The notes below the pieces were generated by a model. It saw nothing but the letters and a program-made list of their open reading frames with translations. It was not told the origin of the DNA and made no database searches. Of a DNA stretch of 37,947 nt, positions 16,801 through 26,078 are shown in pieces; the first letter of the stretch is position 1; each line of letters begins with the position of its first letter. Made by a program: the position numbers and the translations under genes. Source of the stretch: Betaproteobacteria bacterium (GTDB lineage Bacteria; Pseudomonadota; Gammaproteobacteria; Burkholderiales; Thiobacillaceae). Location: positions 1 through 37,947 of the forward strand of contig JAGUXX010000321.1 in the NCBI GenBank assembly GCA_020061585.1, in the 5' to 3' direction.

Positions 16801-16845
16801 GCCGAATTCCTGGCCCGTGAAACCCGCGCCGGAGAACAAGCATGA
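13819..16845 (+). CDS. cmr2: Cas10/Cmr2, large subunit with HD and GGDD palm
   Basis: This 1008-residue protein is the signature protein of the system. An H16-D17 pair in ARVHDPAEKAL matches the N-terminal HD nuclease motif of III-B Cas10. SIGPVQGFIASARTTSDLWAGS (about 250-271) is a typical Cmr2 segment before the first palm-like domain. The second palm carries MMDGDRMGAWL (697-707) and the catalytic loop GGDD at 785-788, needed to make cyclic oligoadenylates from ATP. Both activities therefore look intact. It is flanked by cmr1 (9 bp) and cmr3 (ATGA overlap). With two CARF-type proteins encoded upstream, signalling is very likely part of the defence mechanism. Confidence 0.97.
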   Translation: MNNDLIWQTKLAARVHDPAEKALVLLRDPAGHEGGTSKALTRLLGLSDHTADTLDPDNADALSAVIFKKGIPLAMYRHVQSADWWAAAADRPQWPMQEITVTTKKGEQKTFGVAPWAQVRWSQNPVLIHPLTGDQLDLGKYGGLSDTDLKDIKQRSFDHFSRLLTALNRADPAEDARKTLLTYWRFGPELIEEEDNGKLGALWGVLPADTRVPDHSIWDHLDLTSAFAGAFAADTDGDAALLALSIGPVQGFIASARTTSDLWAGSHLLSRLAWEAMKPVCEALGPDAILFPRLRGVPQVDLWLRDQMNLPDELFNGCEWMKGGTDANPLFSATLPNRFVAVVPASQAKDIAEKVTQAVRGWLQSQGQDVVSRLLKEAGFDVECSRYPYEQMKAQLQGFPEVHWAAVPFSLIHPRNKAKQTDLDVSLLSSAMAPFFGVETGQPCGFLAQPAWQALQKEIDWGQEEQTRTVFFAPNPGVLYPAVYDLAERVLAAAKSTRAFDQTEQKGWRCSLTGEAEWLTTDPAQLQKSYRQQTDTLWAKVAERKPAWAKKGEHLSALPALKRLWPTLFAEEVGKALAAGERGEQETIGRFVVSTHTMALAHQLDQWLECGGLTSAGFRQASSQAEPVALPRRLMKRHIKNPALADAKRIPGLLEAARDADDDAALEVAQRLVRQTLAQGADKGEGIKLETYYALLMMDGDRMGAWLSGGDDYAIPYRKSFHPQVQEGFDKHAAKQKLIQAYGAQKRALSPNRHLAISGALNDFSLSVVRHVVEEEHLGRVIYAGGDDVLAMLPVTDLLSSMQRLRLAYSGDDPTHEGGRDPRGLTLQNGFAMLKGKLMRMMGTKATASCGSVIAHHQAPLGAVMRELREAEKRAKNEGGRDAFSITVIKRSGGALYITANWGEPVALLSDLIAFLRDPGVSRRAVYNSLEWLTDLPEPAGDGAMLESLLAYQLARQADKGAKAFAPDLARRLAALTVIQNGKRLVWLQNFMTVAEFLARETRAGEQA

Positions 16846-18047
16846 GCGCCATCGAATATCGCTTCCTCGAACCGCTGGATGTGCTTTTCCTGCGCGGCAA
16901 CAAGTTGTTTGGCGACCCCGGCAGTTACGGCGAATCACTGGTGCCGCCGTGGCCCTCGGTGGCGGCGGGCGCCTTGCGTTCGCGCATGTTGGCCGATGAC
17001 GGCGTGGACTTGGCCGCTTTTGCCGCCGGGCGAGTGGTGCATCCGACGCTTGGAACACCGGAGAAACCTGGCACGTTTCGCGTCACGGTGTTCCAGATGG
17101 CGCGCCGGTTATCCGATGGTCGGGTTGAGCCGCTGATCGCCCCGCCCGCCGATCTGGTTATTGGCGAACAAGACGGCAAGGTCGATTCGGTGCGCGCCCT
17201 CAACCCCACCGCACCCGCCGCCGGAGTATTGTCCTCCTCGCCCTTGCCGAATCTGCCGGTGCTCGCCGAGGCTGAACGCGGCAAAGCGGCTTCCGGTTAC
17301 TGGCTGAGCGAGGCCGGTTGGCGCAGATACCTGGCAGGCGAGACGCCGTTACCGGGCGACCTCATCAAGTCCACTGAACTCTGGCGTATCGACCCACGCG
17401 TGGGCGTTGGGCTCGATGCCGCCACAGGCCGCGCGGCCGACGGTCGACTGTTTTCCGTGCAGGCGGTGGCGATGATCAAACACGGCCATCGCATCGGAAC
17501 GAAAAATGAAAATGGCGTGGAGAAGTCAATCCTCGCCGATTACGAGGTTGGTTTTCTAGCCGGCATTGCGGGCGCTGTACCGCCAGCGAGCGGCATGGTT
17601 CGTCTGGGCGGTGACGGTCGGGCGGCAGCCGTTCATGCCGCAGCCTCGAATACGGCCGAACCCGACTACGCCGCCATCGCCCATGCCAGACGTTGTCGTC
17701 TCGTTCTTGCCACGCCGGGGATTTTCCCCGAAGGCTGGAAGCTGCCGGGTTTCGATGCCGAAGGCCGCTTCCACCTGGGCGAAGTCAGCGGTCGTCTCGT
17801 TTGTGCGGCCGTCACTCGTGCCGAGATTGTTTCCGGCTGGGATTTGGCCAAGTGGCAGCCCAAGTCTGCCCGCCGTGCGGCTCCCGCAGGCAGCGTCTAT
17901 TGGTTGGATGAACTCGACGCCTCGCCCGAGGCGCTCCGCAAGCTTGCCGCTGCGGGGTTGTGGGATGAAGCCGGCGAAGATGCACAACGAGACGTACAAC
18001 GCCGGGCAGAAGGCTTCAACCGGTTCGAGTTGGCAGCCTGGAAATAA
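16842..18047 (+). CDS. cmr3: Cmr3, type III-B RAMP subunit
   Basis: This 401-residue protein opens with YRFLEPLDVLFLRGNKLFGDPG, which closely follows the Cmr3 start pattern (RFLEPLDxxxFRxxxPFG). PPWPSVAAGALRSRML is the following conserved helix region. In the Cmr complex this subunit binds the 5' handle of the crRNA together with Cas10. Its ATG overlaps the cmr2 stop. The next gene begins 13 bp downstream and is not a cmr gene but a RhuM-Fic protein. Confidence 0.92.
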   Translation: MSAIEYRFLEPLDVLFLRGNKLFGDPGSYGESLVPPWPSVAAGALRSRMLADDGVDLAAFAAGRVVHPTLGTPEKPGTFRVTVFQMARRLSDGRVEPLIAPPADLVIGEQDGKVDSVRALNPTAPAAGVLSSSPLPNLPVLAEAERGKAASGYWLSEAGWRRYLAGETPLPGDLIKSTELWRIDPRVGVGLDAATGRAADGRLFSVQAVAMIKHGHRIGTKNENGVEKSILADYEVGFLAGIAGAVPPASGMVRLGGDGRAAAVHAAASNTAEPDYAAIAHARRCRLVLATPGIFPEGWKLPGFDAEGRFHLGEVSGRLVCAAVTRAEIVSGWDLAKWQPKSARRAAPAGSVYWLDELDASPEALRKLAAAGLWDEAGEDAQRDVQRRAEGFNRFELAAWK

Positions 18048-18059
18048 AGGGAGAAGAAC

Positions 18060-19034
18060 ATGAGTGAATTGCTGATCTACGAAACCGGGGAAGGGGCGAA
18101 TGACGTCGCGGTGCGCATGGATGGCGAAACCGTCTGGCTGACTCAGGAGCAGATGGCTACCTTGTTCGAGCGGGAACGCTCGGTCATCACCAAGCACCTG
18201 CGCAACGTGTTCAAGGATGCGGAATTGGACGAGGAATCAGTATGTGCAAATTTTGCACATACTGCCGCCGACGGGAAAACCTACCAGACACGCTTCTTCA
18301 ACCTCGATGCCATCATCTCCGTCGGATACCGGGTGAACTCGAAGCGCGGCGTGCAGTTCCGCCAGTGGGCCACCCGCATTCTGCGCGAGCACCTGGTGCA
18401 GGGTTACACCTTCAATCCGGCGCGTCTGGCGGAAAAAGGCATGGCCGAGGCGCAACAAGCCATTGAGTTGCTGGCCCGCACCCTGGAAAACCAGGCGCTG
18501 GTATCGGACGCCGGGCGCGAGGTCATCGCCCTCATCGCCGGTTACGCCAAGACCTGGCGTTTGCTGCTGCAATACGACGAAGACGGTTTGCGCTTGCCGG
18601 CTACATGCCAACCTGCGCGTGGTGTGCTGGATTACCCGGCAGCCCGTGCCGCCATTGATGAACTGAAAGCGGCGCTATTCGAACGCGGCGAGGCCACCGA
18701 TCTGTTCGGCCGCGAACGCGAGGACGCCATTCAGGGCATTCTCGGCAGCATTGAGCAAACCATGTTCGGCGAGTCGCTCTATAAAACTCGCGAGGAGAAA
18801 GCGGCCCATCTGCTTTATTTCGTCATCAAGGACCATCCGTTTTCAGACGGCAACAAGCGCATCGGCTCGTTCCTGTTCCTGCTCTACCTGCAACAGGAAG
18901 GCATGGTCATGAACATCAACGAAAACGCGCTCACCGCCCTGGCCCTGCTGGTGGCCGAAAGCCAGCCCGCCAACAAGGATCTGATGATCCGTCTCGTCGT
19001 CAATCTGCTGGTTTCCAGCGAACCGAATACCTGA
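18060..19034 (+). CDS. RhuM-Fic/DOC fusion protein inside the cmr operon
   Basis: The product is 324 residues. Residues 1 to about 190 match the RhuM virulence-protein family: a winged-helix-like LTQEQMATLFERERSVITKHL, then SVCANFAHTAADGKTYQT, then FFNLDAIISVGYRVNSKRG. The C-terminal part is a Fic/DOC domain with HPFSDGNKRIG at 259-269, the active-site loop that transfers a nucleotide or phosphate moiety to a target hydroxyl. No antitoxin-type gene with an inhibitory (S/T)xxxE(G/N) helix is adjacent. Ribosome site AAGGGAGAAG precedes the ATG; 13 bp separate it from cmr3 and 15 bp from cmr4, so it is a true member of the operon. RhuM-Fic genes are usually found in mobile or defence loci; a role in CRISPR immunity is inference. 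Confidence 0.92.
   Translation: MSELLIYETGEGANDVAVRMDGETVWLTQEQMATLFERERSVITKHLRNVFKDAELDEESVCANFAHTAADGKTYQTRFFNLDAIISVGYRVNSKRGVQFRQWATRILREHLVQGYTFNPARLAEKGMAEAQQAIELLARTLENQALVSDAGREVIALIAGYAKTWRLLLQYDEDGLRLPATCQPARGVLDYPAARAAIDELKAALFERGEATDLFGREREDAIQGILGSIEQTMFGESLYKTREEKAAHLLYFVIKDHPFSDGNKRIGSFLFLLYLQQEGMVMNINENALTALALLVAESQPANKDLMIRLVVNLLVSSEPNT
18238..18264. promoter_or_regulatory. Perfect 13-bp-arm palindrome inside the RhuM-Fic gene
   Basis: The left arm CAGTATGTGCAAA (18238-18250), a single central T and the exact inverted complement (18252-18264) form a 27-bp palindrome that encodes SVCANFAHT. The amino-acid motif is typical of the RhuM family, so the palindrome may arise partly by codon choice. 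It is nonetheless a plausible site for the protein's own winged helix or for an RNA hairpin. Confidence 0.35.
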
Positions 19035-19043
19035 AGGGAGTGA

Positions 19044-20324
<1,281 letters not shown>

Positions 20325-20329
20325 AGACC

Positions 20330-21547
20330 ATGCCGATTGCCGCCGTGCCCGCCTATATGGGTAAAGACTTCAAAGAGGCCTCGCCGGGGATGCGCTTCGG
20401 CATGTATCTCCAGCTATGGAACGAGGGCGTTTGGTCAAAAATCAAGGATAAGCCGCTTGATGGTGCCAAACGTCTAAACGACAACGATCAGAAAACCATG
20501 CGTGGCCTACTTGAGCGGCAACGTCAGGCATTCGATGTTGCCGCATCGGACGAGGCGTCCTTCCGTCTCGACGCCGAAGCCACCGCCCCTTTTACCACCG
20601 GCCTGGGCAACGAACATCCGGCAGAAAACGGCTTCGCCTTTCTCAATCCCTACGGCTTGCCCTATCTGCCCGGCAGCGGCGTCAAGGGCGTGTTGCGTCA
20701 GGCGGCGCGGGAACTGGTCAGCGGTGACTGGGGCGAGGCGCACGGCTGGAATGATGCCGCCATCGAAATCCTGTTTGGTCGAGCGTCCGTTGACGGTGAA
20801 ACCGATCATCTGCGCGGCGCTCTGACCTTCTGGGACGTCATCCCGCAAATCGCCCCGGAAGACCCGAAAAGGCCAGACCAGATCAGCCTCGCGGTGGAAA
20901 TCATGACCCCGCACCAAACGCACTACTATCAGCACGGCGAAGTCCCTCACGAATCCGGCCAGCCCACGCCCATCAGCTTCCTCAGCGTGCCGCCGAAGTC
21001 ACGCTTCGTCTTCCATGTGCAATGCAATCTGGCGCACCTTGGGCGTCTCGCGCCCAATCTGGCGAATGACAGTTACTGGAAAACTTTGCTCGAAATTGCT
21101 TTCAACCATGCTTACCAATGGCTGGGGTTCGGTGCAAAAACCGCTGTCGGTTATGGTGCCATGAAGGAAAACCCCGAAGCTTCGGTCGAACGCGAACGGC
21201 AACGAGCCGCAGCTCAAGCCGAAGCCCAGCGTCAGGCCAAAGCGGCTCGTGACGCAACCCTGTCACCCGAAGACCTGGCCTGGGAATTGCACCAGCCAAC
21301 CATCGAATTCTTCCGCCAGCAATTCGAGACGGCCAGAAAATCTGCCTACAAACCTGGTAGCCCGTTCGACAGTCAACGCAATGAGTTCATGAAAACGGCT
21401 CTTACCTGGGAAGACGCGCAAAGCCGCCACGCAGCAGGCGATCTACTGAATGCCACCATGAGCAAGGCTTGGGGAACTCCCGGCAACAAGGACAGCAAGC
21501 AACGTCTCAAGGAAGCGGCAACCGCTCTATCTCCAGAAACCTCATGA
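20330..21547 (+). CDS. cmr6: Cmr6, type III-B RAMP subunit
   Basis: This 405-residue protein is longer than many Cmr6 proteins. PYGLPYLPGSGVKGVLRQAAREL near residue 110-130 is the RAMP loop of Cmr6, and LGFGAKTAVGYGAM near residue 270 is the C-terminal glycine-rich motif. After this comes a coiled-coil-prone, Ala/Arg/Glu-rich stretch (EASVERERQRAAAQAEAQRQ) and an extra C-terminal domain of about 100 residues that I do not recognise. The ATG at 20330 has GGAGGG upstream, the best ribosome site in this operon; the longer open frame starting at 20276 overlaps cmr5 and is not supported. Its stop overlaps the ATG of csx16. Confidence 0.92.
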   Translation: MPIAAVPAYMGKDFKEASPGMRFGMYLQLWNEGVWSKIKDKPLDGAKRLNDNDQKTMRGLLERQRQAFDVAASDEASFRLDAEATAPFTTGLGNEHPAENGFAFLNPYGLPYLPGSGVKGVLRQAARELVSGDWGEAHGWNDAAIEILFGRASVDGETDHLRGALTFWDVIPQIAPEDPKRPDQISLAVEIMTPHQTHYYQHGEVPHESGQPTPISFLSVPPKSRFVFHVQCNLAHLGRLAPNLANDSYWKTLLEIAFNHAYQWLGFGAKTAVGYGAMKENPEASVERERQRAAAQAEAQRQAKAARDATLSPEDLAWELHQPTIEFFRQQFETARKSAYKPGSPFDSQRNEFMKTALTWEDAQSRHAAGDLLNATMSKAWGTPGNKDSKQRLKEAATALSPETS

Positions 21548-21837
21548 CCACCTACCTCATCACCCGTCACCACGGCGCCATCGAATGAGCGGCGCGGCGG
21601 GGCGTGCGGGTGGACACTCGCATTGCGCATCTTGATCCGGCGCTGATCCAGCCGGGCGACGTGGTGATCGGTACCTTGCCGATTCAGCTTGCCGCCGCGG
21701 TCTGCGCGCGCGGCGGGCGGTTCTTCAATCTGTCGCTGGATGTGCCGCCGCAGGCGCGTGGGCGGGAGTTGACGGCGGATGATCTGGACACCTTAGGCGC
21801 CAGGCTGGAGGCGTTCGAGGTGCGCGCCATCGGCTGA
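21544..21837 (+). pseudogene. csx16: csx16 with early in-frame TGA
   Basis: The reading frame starts MTTYLITRHHGAIE and then meets TGA at 21586-21588. Reading through, it continues AARRGVRV...RIAHLDPALIQPGDVVIGTLPIQLAAAVCARGGRFFNLSLDVPPQARGRELTADDL and ends at TGA 21835-21837. The whole is the length (97 codons) and pattern of Csx16 (VVA1548 family), in which a tryptophan follows GAIE; a TGG-to-TGA change explains the break. Csx16 is linked to type III systems and is thought to act on cyclic oligoadenylate as a ring nuclease. The ATG overlaps the cmr6 stop. Internal GTG codons (21604, 21610) behind a GGCGGGG stretch could restart translation, but a product would lack the first conserved strand. 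Confidence 0.8.
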
Positions 21838-22541
21838 CCGGCGGTCTGGCCGGTGATAACGGCGCATTCACCCGGACCTGGGCGCTGCTCGACGATAGGG
21901 TGTCGGAAAAGATGATGCTGGCCATCGGCCTGTACGGTGATGCGCTGCGCTTCGCCCATGGCTCGTTTGGCGGCTGGCAGAGTTTCGGTCCGGCGCGCCG
22001 CGCGACCAAGGCGGTGGGTAACGTGCTTTACGAACTGGATGGCGAACCGGCGCTGGAAATCTATCGGCGCTATTTGGGGGAATATGCCGAGGGTCTGCCG
22101 GCATCCGGGTTGTTGTTTCCGTTTGCCATCCTGGCCGACGATCGCCAGGAGACGGGTTTGATCCGCACCTTGCTGGGTATCGATGAAACGCTGGGCAGTC
22201 TGACCCTGGCCGGCGATATTCCGCCCGGGGGGTATGTCAAGTTGATGCATGCCTCGACCGAGGCGTTGATCGATGGCGCCGAGGCGGCCGCCGAGGCGGC
22301 GCGCAACATGCTGGGTGACGCGGGACGGGGTCTGGCATTGCTGGTGTCCTGCATCGGCCGCAAGCTGGTGATGGGGGATCGGGTCGATGAGGAGGTCGAG
22401 GCGGTGGCGGCGGTGTTCGGCCAGGGCTGCGCGTTGGCGGGGTTCTATTCGAATGGCGAGATCAGTCCGTTCATCGAAACCACGGAGTGCAAGCTGCATA
22501 ACCAGACCATGACCATCAGCTATCTGTCCGAGCTGGATTGA
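21831..22541 (+). pseudogene. FIST-domain sensor protein, 5'-truncated remnant
   Basis: Homology to FIST proteins begins abruptly around 21831 with RLTGGLAGD, a segment that lies in the middle of full-length FIST proteins. It runs through LYGDALRFAHGSFGGW, FGPARRATKAVGNVLYELDGEPALEIYRRYLGEYAEGLPASGLLFP, and a C-terminal domain including VSCIGRKLVMGDR and GFYSNGEISP to a normal stop at 22541. The frame is blocked upstream by a stop at 21780-21782, and no ribosome site or convincing start precedes it; a GTG at 21900 is the first possible start. About 150-200 N-terminal residues are missing. The break coincides with the end of csx16, so it marks the edge of the CRISPR island. A truncated C-terminal protein of about 213 residues could still be made. 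Confidence 0.8.
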
Positions 22542-22549
22542 GCGCCGCC

Positions 22550-22681
22550 ATGCAGCGTATGCTTCCTGCTGTTGCCGATCGAGTTGCGGCGCGCGGAAAG
22601 CCCGAAGCCAGTTTGGCCGTCGACATGGATGACCAGATTGCAACACCGATTCGACGCGAGGCATTGACCGCCGCCGCCTGA
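22550..22681 (+). pseudogene. Probable remnant of a response-regulator receiver domain
   Basis: A 43-codon open frame ends ASLAVDMDDQIATPIRREALTAAA. This resembles the final part of receiver domains in hybrid histidine kinases (CLAAGMDDYxxKPIRRExLxAAL), with the conserved lysine replaced by threonine. No start region or phosphorylation-site aspartate is present. Together with the neighbouring FIST fragment it looks like the decayed tail of a FIST/hybrid kinase locus. The rest of the gap up to 22774 shows no other gene. Confidence 0.5.
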
Positions 22682-22774
22682 GGTGGGAAATCGACTGGAA
22701 TCGGCCTCGGCCGGGTCGGTTTTCGATATCGACTAGCAAAGCCCAGGGCCGCTCAGTGCTATTACAATCCGCGC

Positions 22775-23509
22775 ATGAAGATTGAACTGATTTCCACGGA
22801 GGATCGCGGTCGCTATCTGGTCAGCCATGCTGCCGAGATCGAGCGCATCTTGCGCGAGGTCATGGACGACAAGAACATCGTTGCCCTGTATGGCGAAACC
22901 AGCAAGCAATTCCTGCTTTCCACGCTGGTCGAAATCAATGCCGCCAAGGGCTATCTGCTGTTCGAGCAGGGCGTGGATGTGGCGATGAACGCCTTGCTGC
23001 TGGCCGGCAAGGAATGCACCTTCGCCTCGACCCACGACCAGGTGCATATCCAGTTTTCCAGCGGCGGCATCGAGTCGGCCAAACTCGGCCAGGAAGACCT
23101 GTTCCGCGTGCCGATGCCGAAGGAACTCCTGCGCTTGCAGCGGCGCGAGTATTACCGCCTGGTCACCTCGGTGATCAATCCGGTGAAATGTCTGATCAAT
23201 ACCGGCGCCGGGCTGATGGAGTCGGTGGTGGTCGATATCAGCATCGGCGGGGTGGGGGTGCTTTCTTATCCGGAAGTCGGCAGCCTGAAGGCGGGCGAGA
23301 CTTACCACGGTTGCCGCATCACCTTGCCGGGTACCGGCGAATTCGCCGTCGGCCTCAAGGTGTGCACGACGTTCGAGATCACGCTCAAGAACGGCCGCCT
23401 GACGCACCGCGCCGGCTGCCAGTTCATCGATCTGCCGGCCAGCGTCGAGACGGCGATTCAGCGCTACATCATTCAGGTCGACCGGGAACGCCGGGCGCGC
23501 TATGCCTGA
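22775..23509 (+). CDS. ycgR: YcgR-like PilZ flagellar brake protein
   Basis: This 244-residue protein has an N-terminal YcgR domain (residues 1-115) and a C-terminal PilZ domain. The two c-di-GMP binding elements are visible: RLQRREYYRL, containing the RxxxR loop, and DISIGGVGV, matching (D/N)xSxxG. YcgR binds c-di-GMP and slows the flagellar motor. No flagellar genes lie in the window. It starts at ATG 22775 without a strong ribosome site and ends 6 bp before the convergent end of hemB. Confidence 0.9.
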   Translation: MKIELISTEDRGRYLVSHAAEIERILREVMDDKNIVALYGETSKQFLLSTLVEINAAKGYLLFEQGVDVAMNALLLAGKECTFASTHDQVHIQFSSGGIESAKLGQEDLFRVPMPKELLRLQRREYYRLVTSVINPVKCLINTGAGLMESVVVDISIGGVGVLSYPEVGSLKAGETYHGCRITLPGTGEFAVGLKVCTTFEITLKNGRLTHRAGCQFIDLPASVETAIQRYIIQVDRERRARYA

Positions 23510-23515
23510 GCGGGT

Positions 23516-24667
<1,152 letters not shown>

Positions 24668-25303
24668 TCACCCGGCTTGAGGTTCTTCCCTGACCTCCAA
24701 TTGAGCCGGGTTTTTTTTGGGCACGCCGAGCAGCCCGCGCACCACGCCCTCGGCTTGATCGACACCGACCCGCTTCAAGCTGGAAAACAGTTGCACGCTG
24801 GCGTTCAGACCCATTTTTCGGAGTTCGGCGCCGACCGTCAGCAAAGTCTGGGCGGCGGGGCCGCGCGACAGTTTGTCGCTTTTGGACAGCAGCACATGCA
24901 CCGGCTTGCCGGAAGGGCGAAACCATTCGAGCAACGAACGGTCGAGTTCGGTCAGTGGATGGCGGATGTCCATGATCAGCACCAGCCCGGCGAGTTGGGC
25001 GCGATCGGACAGATAGCCGCCGATCAGCGCCTGCCAGACATGCTTTTGTGTCTTGGGCGCGCGCGCGTAGCCATAGCCGGGCAGGTCGACCAGGAACCGG
25101 CCGTCTTCAACACGGAAAAAATTCAGATGTTGCGTACGCCCGGGCATTTTGCTGACGAAGGCCAGCCGCTTGTGGTTGCACAGGGTATTGATCGCGCTGG
25201 ATTTTCCGGCGTTGGAGCGGCCGGCGAAGGCCACTTCGGCCAGGCTGTCGGAAGGAAGCTCGCGGATCTGCGCGACGGTAATATGGAAGGCGGCGTTGAG
25301 CAC
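24668..25303 (-). CDS. engB: Ribosome biogenesis GTP-binding protein EngB (YihA/YsxC)
   Basis: This 211-residue GTPase has the expected motifs: G1 GRSNAGKS at 28-35, a [10 protein letters not shown] switch region, G3 DLPGYGYA, and an LSKSDKLS G4 (a variant of TKxD). EngB assists large-subunit ribosome assembly. The C-terminus has a short tail ending EVREEPQAG. It is transcribed divergently from cytochrome c4, an arrangement common in betaproteobacteria. The gap to hemB (24521-24667) shows no other feature. Confidence 0.96.
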   Translation of the reverse strand: MLNAAFHITVAQIRELPSDSLAEVAFAGRSNAGKSSAINTLCNHKRLAFVSKMPGRTQHLNFFRVEDGRFLVDLPGYGYARAPKTQKHVWQALIGGYLSDRAQLAGLVLIMDIRHPLTELDRSLLEWFRPSGKPVHVLLSKSDKLSRGPAAQTLLTVGAELRKMGLNASVQLFSSLKRVGVDQAEGVVRGLLGVPKKNPAQLEVREEPQAG

Positions 25304-25325
25304 GGGAGGGCCACCGATTGAAAGG

Positions 25326-25355
25326 TTGGCACTATAGCAAACAGGCCGCTAAAAT
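25326..25355 (+). promoter_or_regulatory. Candidate sigma-70 promoter for cytochrome c4
   Basis: TTGGCA (25326-25331) and TAAAAT (25350-25355) are separated by 18 bp. They lie 42 bp upstream of the cytochrome c4 start codon in the 94-bp engB/c4 divergent gap. A good ribosome site AAGGAG precedes the ATG at 25398. Confidence 0.45.
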
Positions 25356-25397
25356 GCCGCGATTACATTGCGGTTATCGTGGACCAAGGAGCTTTAG

Positions 25398-26015
25398 ATG
25401 AAATCCGTCGCGCTGTTGACTGGCCTGCTTATCGCGGCCGTATCCTGGGCAAACCCGGCGCTGGCCGCCAAGGGCGATCCCGCCAAGGCGCAGAAAATCG
25501 TCAATGACGTATGCGGCGCTTGCCACGGTACCGACGGCAACAGCACTTCGCCGGCTTATCCGACTCTGGCGGGTCAGCATCCCGAGTACCTCGCCAAACA
25601 GTTGGGCGAGTTCAAGTCCGGGGCGCGCAAGAATGCCATCATGGCGCCCAACGCGGCGCCCTTGAGCAATGAGGACATGTTGAATCTGGCCGCTTACTTC
25701 AGCGCTCAGCAACCCAAACCGCGCTTGGCCAAGGATGCGGCGCTGGCCGCCGAAGGCCAGAAGATCTACAAGGGCGGCAATGCCGGCAGCGGTGTCCCGG
25801 CCTGTGCTTCCTGCCACGGTCCGGCCGGAGCCGGCATCCCGGTGCAGTTTCCGCGGATGGCCAGCCAGCACGCCAAATATGTCGAGTCGCAACTGAAGAA
25901 CTTCCGCAGCGGCGATCGCGCCAATGACGGCGGCAAGATGATGCAGGTGATCGCGCGCAAGATGACCGATCAGGAAATGAAGGCGGTCGCCGAGTACATC
26001 AGCGGCCTGCGCTGA
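25398..26015 (+). CDS. Dihaem cytochrome c4
   Basis: This 205-residue protein has a cleavable signal peptide ending around ANPALAA-K. Two c-type haem sites follow in tandem domains: CGACHG at 39-44 and CASCHG at 136-141. Conserved c4 stretches are GTDGNSTSPAYPTLAGQHPEYL and GKMMQVIARKMTDQEMKAVAEYI, the latter containing the second methionine ligand region. It is a periplasmic electron carrier toward terminal oxidases. AAGGAG lies upstream of the ATG. A strong terminator follows the gene. Confidence 0.93.
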   Translation: MKSVALLTGLLIAAVSWANPALAAKGDPAKAQKIVNDVCGACHGTDGNSTSPAYPTLAGQHPEYLAKQLGEFKSGARKNAIMAPNAAPLSNEDMLNLAAYFSAQQPKPRLAKDAALAAEGQKIYKGGNAGSGVPACASCHGPAGAGIPVQFPRMASQHAKYVESQLKNFRSGDRANDGGKMMQVIARKMTDQEMKAVAEYISGLR

Positions 26016-26035
26016 TCCCGCGCGGTTCAATCGAT

Positions 26036-26058
26036 ACGGCCCGCTTCAGGCGGGCCGT
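26036..26058 (+). terminator. Hairpin terminator after cytochrome c4
   Basis: The arms ACGGCCCGC and GCGGGCCGT (9 bp each, loop TTCAG) are followed by TTGCTTTTCC. They lie 20 bp after the cytochrome c4 stop and just before the rep start. Confidence 0.75.
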
Positions 26059-26078
26059 TTGCTTTTCCGGTCATTGCC

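Noticed and set aside
21586-21588. TGA in csx16 as a selenocysteine codon
   Set aside because: The family has tryptophan at this site, and no selenocysteine insertion element or selenium genes are visible; a nonsense change is simpler.
24671-24718. CCCGGCT...AGCCGGG hairpin with a T-run on the plus strand inside the 3' end of engB
   Set aside because: No plus-strand gene ends there and it lies in coding sequence; probably chance, and not listed as a terminator.
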